The notes: generated by a model not told the origin, from the sequence alone. A stretch of 64,000 nucleotides of DNA from Pseudarthrobacter sp. L1SW (GCF_020809045.1 NZ_CP078079.1:2170001-2234000); one strand, 5' to 3'; shown: positions 45,998 to 55,398, counted from the first letter of the stretch. Numbers and translations: made by a program.

Positions 45998-46258
45998 TCA
46001 GGCCCCGCGGGCGCGGCGGAGTGCCGCGAGGCGGGCCGAATATTCCGTCTCGTCTATTTCACCGCGGGCAAACCGCTCGGCCAGCAGTTGCTCCGCACTG
46101 CCGGTACTGTGGGCTCCGCCGCCATCCCTGCGATTGTTGACCGACATGGAGCGCGCAAAAACGACGATGGCGGCGATGATTGCACCCCAGAACAAGATGA
46201 AGCTCACCACCATCAGGATGTAGCCCCAGGCGCCCATGTTGCCGTCCCAAAACATCAT
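45998..46258 (-). CDS. SHOCT-domain membrane protein
   Basis: 86 residues: one N-terminal membrane helix (GYILMVVSFILFWGAIIAAIVVF), a short linker, and a C-terminal SHOCT motif (AEQLLAERFARGEIDETEYSARL). SHOCT domains are found at the ends of many small bacterial membrane proteins and may mediate oligomerisation. Function unknown. Confidence 0.88.
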   Translation of the reverse strand: MMFWDGNMGAWGYILMVVSFILFWGAIIAAIVVFARSMSVNNRRDGGGAHSTGSAEQLLAERFARGEIDETEYSARLAALRRARGA

Positions 46259-46376
46259 CCCTGCCTCCTCACCTCATGCGGCCCCGCCCTGCTCCTGCTT
46301 CGAGGATCCATCCCGCGCGGCCGCGCCGCCAGAGTCTTTCGTCCCAAGGATGAACGCGCGGTCAGGGCCGCACACC

Positions 46377-46808
46377 TCAACGCTCCAGGTCGTCAGGCTC
46401 GAACTCGCTGAGCGGGGACCCGCCAAAGTTCTCCGTGTCGTCGCTGCCCTCAGACTCAGGCCCGCCCGGATTCTCCCCGAAGTCGACGTCCGCAACGGCC
46501 TCGTCCAAGGTGGGCGTCACCGGAACATCCTGGCGGTCATCGGCTGCGTACCGTGCCTGGGCTGAGTCGTCCCGGAATGCCTGCTCGCTAATGAAATCTT
46601 CTTCTTCCCCGGAGACCGCCTCGTCCTGGAGCAGAGGATCCTCCTGCCAGCGGTCCGGATTGTTTTCCGCCGCACCCGGGTAGCTGTCCGGCGCGCCCTT
46701 AACAGGGTCGAGTTCAAAGGACGCAGCCGCGCCGGGAGTCTCATCAAGAAGCACGTCGTCATCCCGGACAACCTCAAGGTTGTCGTCAGGGAGGTTCTGT
46801 TCCGTCAT
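46377..46808 (-). CDS. Acidic hypothetical protein
   Basis: 143 residues from ATG 46808 (AAAGG upstream; ATG 46835 is a longer option). It is extremely rich in Asp and Glu with Pro, Gly and Ser, has no membrane segment and looks largely disordered. Similar acidic proteins occur in Arthrobacter without known function. Confidence 0.65.
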   Translation of the reverse strand: MTEQNLPDDNLEVVRDDDVLLDETPGAAASFELDPVKGAPDSYPGAAENNPDRWQEDPLLQDEAVSGEEEDFISEQAFRDDSAQARYAADDRQDVPVTPTLDEAVADVDFGENPGGPESEGSDDTENFGGSPLSEFEPDDLER

Positions 46809-46893
46809 GGTGATGCCTTTCTCTTGAACAGCCAACGTCGCGTGGACAGGCTAAGCGGACAATAGTAAGCATACTGACGAAACAGTGGGGGCG

Positions 46894-47760
46894 CTAACCT
46901 CCCTGGCTTCCCTTGCCCCGGACCTGGACTATGCGCAACCGGCTCAGATGCAGGGCTCCGAGGACCAGGAACAGCAGCGACAATGCCAGCCAGGACCAGA
47001 AGGCTGCGGGGTCGAACCGTGCGCCGAACAGCGGCTTGGCGGGCTCCGCCGCAGCAAGGGACAGGATCAGGGCAAAGCCGAGCACATAGGCGGCCGGCAG
47101 CAGCAGCACCCCAGGCGTCCTCCCCCGGAAGGCCGCAACTGCGAGGATGAGGAAGGCCGGCATGATGAAGCAGAGATCCAGGATAAAGACCGAGTAGATG
47201 GTTTCAATCTTCTGCCGGGCTGCCATGAGCGGTACCAGCATGCCGATCCACAACGGATAGAACATCAGCGGTTGCAGGAGCGCCCCCGCCGCTGACGCAA
47301 GCCGTACGCGTTTGGGCAGGTGCACCCGGGCCGTCCCGCGGCACAAGGCGGCCACCTGGTACACCAGTGCCCAGAAGGCGATTGAGAAGATGGCCATGTA
47401 GACCAGGTAGAGCCAGTTATAGACGCGTTCAATGATGTAGATGCCGTAGGCATAGGCGAGGTAGCCAAGCAGGCCCAGGACAATGATCTCCAGCTTTGGG
47501 CTGGATCCCCCGGCCGCCCAGGCAAGGGCCAGCAGCGCCAGTGCGGCGCCAAGGGACATGGCGTCCTGCGAGAACGCTCCGGGAAGGTAAGGCTCCTCGA
47601 TGAGGCCGCTGTAGATCCCCGGGGAGGCGATTCCGGCACCGGATGCCAGAAGCGTCAGCACTGCCGTGAGCACCCAGGCAACCCGCCGCTGGATGTTCCT
47701 CTCCCGGCTCATGGGTTCCCGGGCGGGCGCGGATGGCGTACCTGCTGCTGCTTTATTCAA
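46894..47760 (-). CDS. Hypothetical polytopic membrane protein
   Basis: 288 residues with about eight predicted membrane segments, beginning near residue 28 (VAWVLTAVLTLLASGAGIA) and ending in a basic tail. No transporter or enzyme motif recognised. It diverges from the universal stress gene at 47938, and the shared 177-bp spacer carries two DosR-like boxes, so it could be co-regulated. Confidence 0.75.
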   Translation of the reverse strand: MNKAAAGTPSAPAREPMSRERNIQRRVAWVLTAVLTLLASGAGIASPGIYSGLIEEPYLPGAFSQDAMSLGAALALLALAWAAGGSSPKLEIIVLGLLGYLAYAYGIYIIERVYNWLYLVYMAIFSIAFWALVYQVAALCRGTARVHLPKRVRLASAAGALLQPLMFYPLWIGMLVPLMAARQKIETIYSVFILDLCFIMPAFLILAVAAFRGRTPGVLLLPAAYVLGFALILSLAAAEPAKPLFGARFDPAAFWSWLALSLLFLVLGALHLSRLRIVQVRGKGSQGG

Positions 47761-47816
47761 CTTGCGGCTCCTTTGGGTTTATGTGAAGGCTCCCATGGGC
47801 GCGTTGCGGCGGCGAA

Positions 47817-47830
47817 GTGGCTAAGGTCCC
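47817..47830 (+). promoter_or_regulatory. DosR-like box, distal copy for the Usp gene
   Basis: GTGGCTAAGGTCCC: half-sites GTGGC and GTCCC around a 4-base spacer. It is 39 bp from a second box, the kind of paired spacing seen at DevR/DosR promoters. Confidence 0.55.
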
Positions 47831-47855
47831 CCTGTGGCCACCCGCGCGACTTGCC

Positions 47856-47869
47856 ATGACCTTTGGCCC
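47856..47869 (+). promoter_or_regulatory. DosR-like box, proximal copy for the Usp gene
   Basis: ATGACCTTTGGCCC: half-sites ATGAC and GGCCC around CTTT, 68 bp before the ATG of the Usp gene. It closely matches the boxes at 51001 and 57826. Confidence 0.65.
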
Positions 47870-47937
47870 TATATCTCCTGCCGGCACAGAGCCAGTCTTG
47901 AACTGGACACCGCCCGAGAAAGACAGGGAGCCCTGCC

Positions 47938-48804
47938 ATGACAACCCGTAAACCGATCGCAGTCGCCACCAACGACTCCCCGCAGAGCCAGGCGGCCGTG
48001 CTCTGGGCTGCCCGCCGGGCCGAGCGCTCCGGCCTGCCACTGGTGATCCTCCACGTCGTGGACGACCGGTGGATGGCTGAACCGTATCCGTGGATCGGCG
48101 TCCTCGAGGAGGCGGGCGACAAGCTCCTGCAGACTGCCGCCGGACGTATCCGGGGGGCTTTCCCCATTGGCGTTACCACCCGGCTGCTCACCGGAAGCGT
48201 AGGGGGCTCGCTGGCGAAGTACTCCGGCAAAGCATCCATGGTGGTGGTGGGCTCGGGCACCGGCCACCTTGGCGGTTCCCTCGCAGACCGGGCCCTCCAG
48301 GTTGCGGCCTCGTCCAAGGTCCCTGTTGCGGTGGTGGGAACCCAGGAGCTGGAGGGCCGGTCCGGCGTGGTGGTGGGCGTCGACGGCTCCAAGGAAGCGA
48401 CCCAGGCTGTGGCCTTTGCCGCTGCGGAGGCTGACAGGGAGGGGGACGACCTCACTGTGGTGTATGCCATCAACGCTCCCGACCGGGTAACGGACGCCGG
48501 CCTGTTGTCCACCAGCCTGGCTGACCTCATTACCGAGGAGGAGCGCATTGTCTTGTCCGAGACAGTGGCGGGGCTCAACGAGGACTACCCAAGCCTGCGG
48601 GTGCATCGGGTGCTGGAAACAGAAAGGGGCCCGGTGGAATCACTGGTTGATGCTGCTGCCGGGGCCAGGATGCTGGTGGTGGGCAGCCGAGGGAGGGGCG
48701 GAATCAAACGGCTTCTTCTCGGTTCCACAGCGCATGGGGTCCTCAAGCACCTGCCGTGCCCTACCGTGATTACCCGGATCCAGGCAATCAAGAACAAGAC
48801 CTAG
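47938..48804 (+). CDS. Tandem universal stress protein
   Basis: 288 residues with two Usp domains (about 1-140 and 150-288). The second has the full ATP-binding loop VVGSRGRGGIKRLLLGSTAH, while the first has VVVGSGTGHLGGSL, a shorter variant that may not bind ATP well. It is a clear paralogue of the tandem Usp at 61217. Typically induced by hypoxia or dormancy in mycobacteria through DosR; two DosR-like boxes precede it. Confidence 0.93.
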   Translation: MTTRKPIAVATNDSPQSQAAVLWAARRAERSGLPLVILHVVDDRWMAEPYPWIGVLEEAGDKLLQTAAGRIRGAFPIGVTTRLLTGSVGGSLAKYSGKASMVVVGSGTGHLGGSLADRALQVAASSKVPVAVVGTQELEGRSGVVVGVDGSKEATQAVAFAAAEADREGDDLTVVYAINAPDRVTDAGLLSTSLADLITEEERIVLSETVAGLNEDYPSLRVHRVLETERGPVESLVDAAAGARMLVVGSRGRGGIKRLLLGSTAHGVLKHLPCPTVITRIQAIKNKT

Positions 48805-48886
48805 GCCGCACCGGCGGCGCCGCCGCCCGCGCACCGTGCTCCCACGCACAAACTGTCCCATTTCCCTACATTCCGGGTTCGGCATC

Positions 48887-50503
48887 ATGAAAAAGACCGC
48901 TGCAATAATCATGCTCATCCTGGGGATCCTCATCTCGATCGTCGGGGCCACCATCCTGGCCGGGGGTGCCGTGGCGTCAGTGGTGGGATCCGCCCAAGGC
49001 GACGGATACCTCACCACTCGCACGGAACGCCTTTCGGTGGGTTCCCACGCCCTGACCTCGCCGAGGCTTGACGCGGTGGGCGAGGGCGTACCGCCCCGCC
49101 TTCCTTTCGACGTCGGAACGCTGAGGCTGCGTGCTTCTTCCGTGGACCCCGGCAAGGAAATCTTCATGGGCGTCGCCCCGCAGGCCGACGTCGAGCGATA
49201 CCTTTCAGGCGTGCATCACTCGGAGCTGCTTAAAGTCGACAGCCGGCCCTTCAGGGCCGAATACCGCGACATTCCTGGCACCAGCACTCCGGCACCGCCA
49301 GGAGAGCAAACGTTCTGGAGCGCCTCGGCCTCCGGGTCCGGCCAACAGGATCTCACGTGGGATCTTGCCGCCGGCAACTGGGCGATTGTCATCATGAACG
49401 CCGACGCCAGCCCCGGTGTCAATGCCGAGGTGCAGGCAGGTTTTCGCTCTGACCTGATCCGGCCGGCGGCAACGGGCCTGCTGGTGGGTGGTGCAGTTGC
49501 GCTGGCAATCGGGATTCCGTTGCTGATCCTGGGGGCCGTTGGACTCGGCCGGCATACGGGGCCCCACTCCGGCGGGCCGGCCGGGCCACCACCCGGCTAC
49601 GGGCCACCCCCCGGTTATGCGCCACCCCCACCCGGGTACGGCCAGCCCCCGGGGTATGCGCCGCCACCCGGCTACGCAGGTGCACCGGGAACGGAGGGCG
49701 CCCCGGGAGGTCCCGGAAATCCCGGCACACCGGGAGCCCCGCCGCTGCCCCAGCCTGGCCAAGGGGACCGGGCGGAACGTGCTCCCTACCCGGCCCGGCT
49801 CTTCGGCGATCTTGACCCGGCCCTGTCGCGCGCGATGTGGCTGGTCAAGTGGTTCCTTGCCATCCCGCACTTCATCGTGCTGTTTTTCCTGTGGTTTGCG
49901 TTCGTCGTGACCACCATCGTGGCGTGGTTCGCCATCCTTTTTACCGGCCGCTACCCCCGGTCCCTGTTCGACTTCAACGTGGGCGTCCTGCGCTGGAACT
50001 GGCGGGTCGCTTTCTACGCTTACGCCGCGGCAGGAACGGACCTCTACCCGCCGTTCACCCTGGCACGAACCAACTATCCTGCCGACTTCGAGGTTGACTA
50101 CCCGGAGCGCCTATCCCGCGGGCTGGTCCTGGTGAAATCGTGGCTCCTCGCCATCCCCCATCTGCTCATCGTTGCAGCCCTCTCCGGCACCAACTGGACC
50201 TGGCGGGCGGAAACCGATGACTTGGGAACCACCTACCAACGGAGCACAGGCGTGTCGCTGCTGGGCCTGCTGGTCCTGATTGCAGTTGTGGCCCTGCTGT
50301 TCACCGGCCGCTACCAGCGCCCGCTGTTCGACCTGATCCTCGGCATCAACCGCTGGATCTACAGGGTCCTTGCATACGCCGCCCTTATGCGGGACGAATA
50401 CCCCCCGTTCCGCCTGGACCAGGGGGCCCGTGAAGTACCGCCGGCCCTGGCGGGACCGCCATACCAGGGAGCGGCCCGCCCCTCGAATGACGGCCTGCTT
50501 TGA
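48887..50503 (+). CDS. DUF4389 membrane protein with Pro/Gly-rich linker
   Basis: 538 residues from ATG 48887. An N-terminal membrane helix, an extracytoplasmic domain, a second helix (about 200-225), then a roughly 75-residue linker of PPGYG-type repeats (PPPGYGPPPGYAPPPPGYGQ), then two DUF4389 modules (RLFGDLDPALSRAMWLVKWF and YPERLSRGLVLVKSWLLAIP), each with paired helices and FTGRY. The family's role is unknown; PPGY linkers often tether proteins near the membrane. It is alone between the Usp and DUF2171 genes. Confidence 0.82.
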   Translation: MKKTAAIIMLILGILISIVGATILAGGAVASVVGSAQGDGYLTTRTERLSVGSHALTSPRLDAVGEGVPPRLPFDVGTLRLRASSVDPGKEIFMGVAPQADVERYLSGVHHSELLKVDSRPFRAEYRDIPGTSTPAPPGEQTFWSASASGSGQQDLTWDLAAGNWAIVIMNADASPGVNAEVQAGFRSDLIRPAATGLLVGGAVALAIGIPLLILGAVGLGRHTGPHSGGPAGPPPGYGPPPGYAPPPPGYGQPPGYAPPPGYAGAPGTEGAPGGPGNPGTPGAPPLPQPGQGDRAERAPYPARLFGDLDPALSRAMWLVKWFLAIPHFIVLFFLWFAFVVTTIVAWFAILFTGRYPRSLFDFNVGVLRWNWRVAFYAYAAAGTDLYPPFTLARTNYPADFEVDYPERLSRGLVLVKSWLLAIPHLLIVAALSGTNWTWRAETDDLGTTYQRSTGVSLLGLLVLIAVVALLFTGRYQRPLFDLILGINRWIYRVLAYAALMRDEYPPFRLDQGAREVPPALAGPPYQGAARPSNDGLL

Positions 50504-50557
50504 CGCAGCAGCAGCGTCGAACGGCCCCAGGTTTGCCTCTATTTTTGGATAGAAGCC

Positions 50558-50571
50558 CGCCCTAAACTGAC
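50558..50571 (+). promoter_or_regulatory. Degenerate DosR-like box
   Basis: CGCCCTAAACTGAC, a reversed GTCAG-TTTA-GGGCG: correct geometry and TTTA spacer but only about 3 of 5 positions in each half-site. It is 37 bp upstream of the DUF2171 start. Confidence 0.3.
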
Positions 50572-50608
50572 TCTGCAATCATCGGCTGCATACAAGAGGG
50601 AGAAGGCC

Positions 50609-50947
50609 ATGGCGGTCATCGAGCAGGTGCGCGAAGGAATGCACGTCGTAGCGTCGGACGGAAAGAAAATCGGCAAGGTCGAGGACCTTAAAATGGGTGA
50701 TCCGGAGGCGGTGACCTCTGACGGCCAGACGGACCCTGAAACCGGAGGCCTCGTCAATACTTCGATCCATGGGTTTGCCGCGTCGTCCAGGTTGCCCCAC
50801 CACACCGCAGAGAGGCTGTTGCGGATCGGCTATGTGAAAGTGGACAGGTCCGGTTTATTGACTGGTCACGCCTACTTTGCATCGGATGAGCTGGACCGGG
50901 TTGAGGGCGATACGTTGTGGCTCAAAGAGGGGTCCCACACCGGCTAG
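50609..50947 (+). CDS. DUF2171 (PRC-barrel-like) protein
   Basis: 112 residues. An N-terminal MHVVASDGKKIGKVEDLKMG is the PRC-like/DUF2171 fold; the second half has YVKVDRSGLLTGHAYFASDE. Small cytoplasmic proteins of this type are common in stress islands of actinobacteria, function unknown. It has a good ribosome site (AGAGGGAGAAGG). Confidence 0.82.
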   Translation: MAVIEQVREGMHVVASDGKKIGKVEDLKMGDPEAVTSDGQTDPETGGLVNTSIHGFAASSRLPHHTAERLLRIGYVKVDRSGLLTGHAYFASDELDRVEGDTLWLKEGSHTG

Positions 50948-51000
50948 GTGGGAATGTCCGCTGCCACCCGACCTCAACCCCCTCGTCGCTGCCGCCTGGA

Positions 51001-51014
51001 GTGACTTTCGGCCC
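51001..51014 (+). promoter_or_regulatory. DosR-like box for the single-domain Usp gene
   Basis: GTGACTTTCGGCCC, 67 bp before ATG 51082. It shares GTGAC-TTT-N-GGCCC with the box at 57826 in front of another Usp gene. Confidence 0.7.
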
Positions 51015-51081
51015 TACCTTTGCGGGAGCCCGCCGGGACACCATTGCCAGTGTGGCCGCACGGGCCGCATGAGGAGCTGAG

Positions 51082-51540
51082 ATGAATACTTCCGGAGCAC
51101 CGTTCTCGCGGATACTGGTAGGGGTCGACGGATCGGAGGCTTCCATTGAGGCCCTGCGGCAGGCCCAGCGGCTGGCGGTCCCGCTCGGCGCGAAGGTCCT
51201 GGCCAATGCCTACTGGGATTATCCGCGGGTCTACACGGGCTACGTGATGATGGGCATTGAGGGCTTCGAGGAACGCGCCGGGGACATCCTGGCGGAGGCA
51301 GTCAAGGCCGCCTTCGGTGACGAAACGCCGTCGAACGTCATCTCCAGCCTGGTCCGCGGCCATCCCAGGGAATCACTGATTGAAGCCAGCCGCGAAGCGG
51401 ACATGGTAGTGGTGGGAAGGCGGGGGCACGGCGGCTTCGGCGGGCTGCTGCTGGGCTCAGTCAGTTCCGCGCTGGTGGCCCATGCCCATTGTCCCGTGCT
51501 GGTGGTCCACACACCGGAAAGCCACACGGCGTCCCCTTAG
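51082..51540 (+). CDS. Universal stress protein, single domain
   Basis: 152 residues with the complete nucleotide-binding loop VVGRRGHGGFGGLLLGSVSSA and the N-terminal ILVGVDGSEASIEAL. It is nearly the same size and layout as the Usp at 57288, to which it looks paralogous (both have WDxxP/VGIEGFE-type segments). A DosR-like box lies upstream. Confidence 0.94.
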   Translation: MNTSGAPFSRILVGVDGSEASIEALRQAQRLAVPLGAKVLANAYWDYPRVYTGYVMMGIEGFEERAGDILAEAVKAAFGDETPSNVISSLVRGHPRESLIEASREADMVVVGRRGHGGFGGLLLGSVSSALVAHAHCPVLVVHTPESHTASP

Positions 51541-51589
51541 GGCAGGGCGGCTTGGGCAGGAACACACCAGGTAGTGACCGTTGACAATA

Positions 51590-52585
51590 ATGCAGCAGGG
51601 CGGACGACGGCGGGTGGTCGCCGTGGCGGTGGCGCTCGCCCTGCTGGCGCTCGCCATAGTCCTGGCGCTGGTGCTCAGGGCGCCGGCAGGAGGGCCGCCG
51701 TCCGCCGGTCCGTCAGGCTCCGCGAGTGCCTCCGCAAGCCCGGAAGCGCCAAGCCCGGGCCCCAGCCCCACTCCTGGTGCCGCCAGCGCATCTCCCCCGG
51801 CGTCGGAGCCGGCGGAAGCCTCAACGGAAACACCCGAGGCGGGCCAAACTCCCGTCCAGCCGCCGGTCATCGTGCCTCCCGTCCCCGCCGCTCCGCCCTC
51901 CGGGCCCGACGCCGGCCCCGGCCCGGTTGCGCCGGCCGCGCCGTTCCCTGCCCCGCTCCGTGGCCAGGACCTCACGGTCATCCCGGGCGCCGGGCAAGTG
52001 GTGGCGCTGACTTTCGATGCGGGAGCCAACGCTGCGGGGCTGCCAAAGATCCTCGCAACCCTGTCCGCAAAGGGGGTTGCCGCCACGTTCTTCCTGACCG
52101 GGAACTGGGCCGGTGCGAACCCCGGCGGAGTGGGGCAGATCGTTTCCGCGGGGCACCGGGTGGCCAACCACTCCATGACCCATCCTGGTTTCACGGGGCT
52201 TACCGCCACCGGCATTGCTCAGCAGGTCCTCGGGGCGGAGCAGGCCATCCTGGCCGCCGGCGCGGACCCCCGGCCGCTGTTCCGCTTTCCCTTCGGCGAA
52301 CGCGATGGCCGGACCATTACCGCCGTCAACGACCTCGGCTACGTTGCAGTCCGGTGGACGGTGGACACCCTGGGATGGAAAGGCACCAGCGGCGGCGTCA
52401 CCATGCAGATCGTCGCTGACCGCACCCTGGCGGAGCTGCAGCCAGGCGAAATCGTCCTGATGCACATCGGTTCCAATCCCAACGACGGCACCACGCTGGA
52501 CGCCGATGCCCTACCGCAGATCATCGACCGGATCAGTGCCGCGGGGTATGGCTTCGTCACCCTCGACGCACTGCTGGCCCCATAG
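51590..52585 (+). CDS. Polysaccharide deacetylase (NodB-type) family protein
   Basis: 331 residues from ATG 51590; TTG 51581 is an alternative. A membrane anchor (VAVAVALALLALAIVLALVL) is followed by a Pro/Ser/Ala-rich stretch of about 90 residues and a NodB domain: ALTFDAGANAAGL, HRVANHSMTHPGFTGL (HxxxH metal ligands) and FRFPFGERDGRT. Motif 1 is TFDAG in place of TFDDG, so one metal-ligand Asp is absent. Likely acts on wall or capsule glycans, if active. It ends 14 bp before the P-type ATPase. Confidence 0.85.
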   Translation: MQQGGRRRVVAVAVALALLALAIVLALVLRAPAGGPPSAGPSGSASASASPEAPSPGPSPTPGAASASPPASEPAEASTETPEAGQTPVQPPVIVPPVPAAPPSGPDAGPGPVAPAAPFPAPLRGQDLTVIPGAGQVVALTFDAGANAAGLPKILATLSAKGVAATFFLTGNWAGANPGGVGQIVSAGHRVANHSMTHPGFTGLTATGIAQQVLGAEQAILAAGADPRPLFRFPFGERDGRTITAVNDLGYVAVRWTVDTLGWKGTSGGVTMQIVADRTLAELQPGEIVLMHIGSNPNDGTTLDADALPQIIDRISAAGYGFVTLDALLAP

Positions 52586-52599
52586 GCAGGGCCGGACCC

Positions 52600-55392
52600 A
52601 TGGCGAAGGCCAGGCAGGCAGGACCCGGCGGCAGGAAGTCCGCCCCGGCCACGAACGGCGTCCAGGACCGGGCCCACCACGGCCTCCCCCTTCACGAAGT
52701 TGTGCTGCTGCTGGAGACGGACCACGTGCAGGGCCTCGATTCCGGGGAGGTGGCACGCCGGCAGGCCCAGTTCGGCGCCAACGTGCTGCCCCGTTCACGA
52801 AGCGGGGGCATTGCCCGCAAGCTTGCCCGCCAGTTCAACAATCCGCTGGTTTACGTCCTGCTGGCCGCGGCCGCCGTCACCCTCCTCCTGGGCGAGTACC
52901 TGGACTCGGCCGTCATCCTCGCCGTGGTCCTGGTGAATACGGTCATCGGCTTTGTCCAGGAGGTCCGCGCGGAGGCTGCCCTGGATGCCCTCCATTCCCT
53001 CGTCCGGACCCGCGCCGTAGTGACACGGGGCGGGCAAAGGCATGAGGTTCCCTCCGAGGACCTGGTCCCGGGAGACCTCGTCCTGCTGGAAGCCGGCGAC
53101 AAGGTGCCGGCGGACCTCCGGCTGGTACGGCTGTCCGGCCTGCGCGCGGACGAGTCGGCACTGACCGGCGAATCCGACGCCGTGGCCAAGGACGAGGTGG
53201 TACTGCCCACCGCCACCCCCGTGGCGGACCGCAGGAACATGGTCTACAGCGGCACCCTGGTGACCGCGGGCACCGGCGCGGGCATCGTCGTCGCCATCGG
53301 CGGCGAGACGGAACTTGGCGAGATCCACCGGCTCATGGGTGCTGTGCAGCCGGTGGCCACACCGCTGACGCAGAAACTGTCCCGCTTCAGCATGACGCTC
53401 ACGGTGGCCATCCTTGCCTTGGCCGCGGTGGCGTTCCTCGCCGGCGTGGCACGGGGCCAGCAACCGGCAGAGATGTTCACTGCCGCCGTCGCGCTGGCAG
53501 TGGGGGCCATTCCGGAAGGGCTGCCGGCCGCCGTCACTGTCACGCTCGCCATCGGGGTCCGCCGGATGGCCCGGCGCCGGGCCGTGGTCCGCCGGCTCCC
53601 GGTGGTTGAGACGCTGGGCAGCACCACGGTGATCTGCTCGGACAAGACCGGCACATTCACGGAAAACCAGATGACGGTGCGTGCGCTCTGGACTCCGTCC
53701 GCCAGGTACGAGGTGACGGGTTCCGGTTACGCCCCGGAAGGGCACGTCCTTCCTGCCGGGGCCGGCCTCCCTGCGGCCGGGACCGGAGCAGGGCGGACGA
53801 CGGCGGCACGGGACGAGGGACTGTACTGGTCCCTGCTGGCGGGCGGTGCCTGCAATGACGCCAAGATCATCCGGGAGGGGCATGCCTGGCAGGCCCAGGG
53901 GGACCCCACGGAAGCTGCCATGGTGGTGGCTGCCGCGAAGGGCGGCGTGGACGCCGCTGGATTCCTTTCGGCCAATCCGCGGACCGGCGCGCTGCCCTTC
54001 ACCTCCGAGCGCCAGTACATGGCCACCTTCCACACCTCCGCGTTCCCGGGCGGCAGCGGCAAGGAGCCCGCCATTGTGCTGGTCAAGGGCGCGGTGGAGC
54101 GGGTGCTGGAGCTTTGTGCGGGCCAGATGGACAGCCAGGGCCGCACCATTCCGCTGTCCAGGCAGCCGGTGCTCGATGAAGCCCACCGGTTCGCCGGCAC
54201 CGGCCTGAGGGTCCTTGCCACGGCGATGATGCGCCTCCCTGCCGGGGGTGCCCTGGCCGAGCCAAGCCTGCAGGGGCAGCTGACCTTGACAGGGCTGCAG
54301 GCCATGTTCGATCCACCCCGCGAGGCCGCGGCGAAGGCAGTGGAGGCCTGCCACCAGGCGGGCGTGGCGGTGAAAATGATTACCGGAGACCACGTGGGAA
54401 CAGCCTCCACCATTGCCAAGGCAGTGGGCCTGACAGCGGACCGCGCGGACGGGACGGCACTGACGGGAACTGAACTTGACGCGATACCCGCGGACGCCCT
54501 GCCCGACGCCGTCGAGCGGGCCACGGTCTTCGCACGGGTGTCCCCCGAACAGAAGCTCCGCCTGATCGGCGCCCTGCAGTCCCGGGGAAACGTGGTCGCC
54601 ATGACGGGGGACGGCGTCAACGACGCACCGGCCCTGCGGCAGGCGAACGTGGGCATAGCCATGGGCCGCTCGGGGACGGAGGTGGCCAAGGAGGCCTCGG
54701 ACATCGTCCTCACCGACGACGACTTTGCCACCATCGAGGCAGCCGTCGAGGAAGGCCGGAACGTCTTTGACAACCTGACCAAGTTCATCGTTTGGACCCT
54801 GCCCACGAACATGGGGGAAGGCCTGGTGATCCTGGTGGCAATCCTGGTCGGGGCAACGCTCCCCGTCCTGCCCACCCAGATCCTGTGGATCAACATGACC
54901 ACCGCTGTGGCCCTGGGCCTGATGTTGGCATTCGAGCCGAAGGAACCCGGCCTGATGTCCCGCCCGCCCCGCGCCCCCGGCCGCCCGCTCCTGACCTGGA
55001 CCCTCACCCTTCGGATCATGCTGGTCTCCACCCTCCTCGTGGCAGGCACCTGGTGGATCTTCGAACTCGAACTCGCAGGCGGCGCCTCGCTCGCAGAAGC
55101 CCGGACGGCGGCCGTCAACCTTTTTGTTGTCGTGGAACTGTTCTACCTGTTCAGCTGCCGTTCCCTGACCCGGTCGGTCTGGCGGATCGGCTTCTTCAGC
55201 AACCGCTGGGTCATCCTTGGTGTCCTGGTCCAGGCAGCCGGCCAGCTGGCCATTACGTACTTGCCGCTGATGAACGAGCTGTTCCATACGGCCCCGATCA
55301 CCGCGGAAGCCTGGCTGCGGATCCTGGGTATCGCTCTGCTCGCGTCCCTGGTTGTGGCAGTGGAAAAGCGCTTCCGCCGCAGTGAGTTCTAG
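52600..55392 (+). CDS. P2-type cation-transporting ATPase
   Basis: 930 residues. N-terminal cation ATPase region, the actuator loop with TGES at 189-192, membrane segment 4 with PEGLPAAVTVTLAIGVRR, the phosphorylation site D348 in DKTGTFTENQM, the ATP-binding domain, and MTGDGVNDAPAL with the hinge. Ten membrane segments are expected, with the last six at the C-terminus (TNMGEGLVILVAILVGATLP, ILWINMTTAVALGLMLAFEP). PEGL and layout resemble Ca2+/Mn2+ or Na+ pumps; the ion is not certain. It follows the deacetylase by 14 bp. Confidence 0.93.
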   Translation: MAKARQAGPGGRKSAPATNGVQDRAHHGLPLHEVVLLLETDHVQGLDSGEVARRQAQFGANVLPRSRSGGIARKLARQFNNPLVYVLLAAAAVTLLLGEYLDSAVILAVVLVNTVIGFVQEVRAEAALDALHSLVRTRAVVTRGGQRHEVPSEDLVPGDLVLLEAGDKVPADLRLVRLSGLRADESALTGESDAVAKDEVVLPTATPVADRRNMVYSGTLVTAGTGAGIVVAIGGETELGEIHRLMGAVQPVATPLTQKLSRFSMTLTVAILALAAVAFLAGVARGQQPAEMFTAAVALAVGAIPEGLPAAVTVTLAIGVRRMARRRAVVRRLPVVETLGSTTVICSDKTGTFTENQMTVRALWTPSARYEVTGSGYAPEGHVLPAGAGLPAAGTGAGRTTAARDEGLYWSLLAGGACNDAKIIREGHAWQAQGDPTEAAMVVAAAKGGVDAAGFLSANPRTGALPFTSERQYMATFHTSAFPGGSGKEPAIVLVKGAVERVLELCAGQMDSQGRTIPLSRQPVLDEAHRFAGTGLRVLATAMMRLPAGGALAEPSLQGQLTLTGLQAMFDPPREAAAKAVEACHQAGVAVKMITGDHVGTASTIAKAVGLTADRADGTALTGTELDAIPADALPDAVERATVFARVSPEQKLRLIGALQSRGNVVAMTGDGVNDAPALRQANVGIAMGRSGTEVAKEASDIVLTDDDFATIEAAVEEGRNVFDNLTKFIVWTLPTNMGEGLVILVAILVGATLPVLPTQILWINMTTAVALGLMLAFEPKEPGLMSRPPRAPGRPLLTWTLTLRIMLVSTLLVAGTWWIFELELAGGASLAEARTAAVNLFVVVELFYLFSCRSLTRSVWRIGFFSNRWVILGVLVQAAGQLAITYLPLMNELFHTAPITAEAWLRILGIALLASLVVAVEKRFRRSEF

Positions 55393-55398
55393 GTCCTG

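Noticed and set aside
50504..50608. LexA box at the GTCGAACGGCCCCAGG stretch upstream of the DUF2171 gene
   Set aside because: Only one half-site is present; the second half does not match.
52795..55287. 830-residue minus-strand frame antisense to the P-type ATPase
   Set aside because: It is a shadow of a clear ATPase gene, without homologous motifs or a ribosome site.
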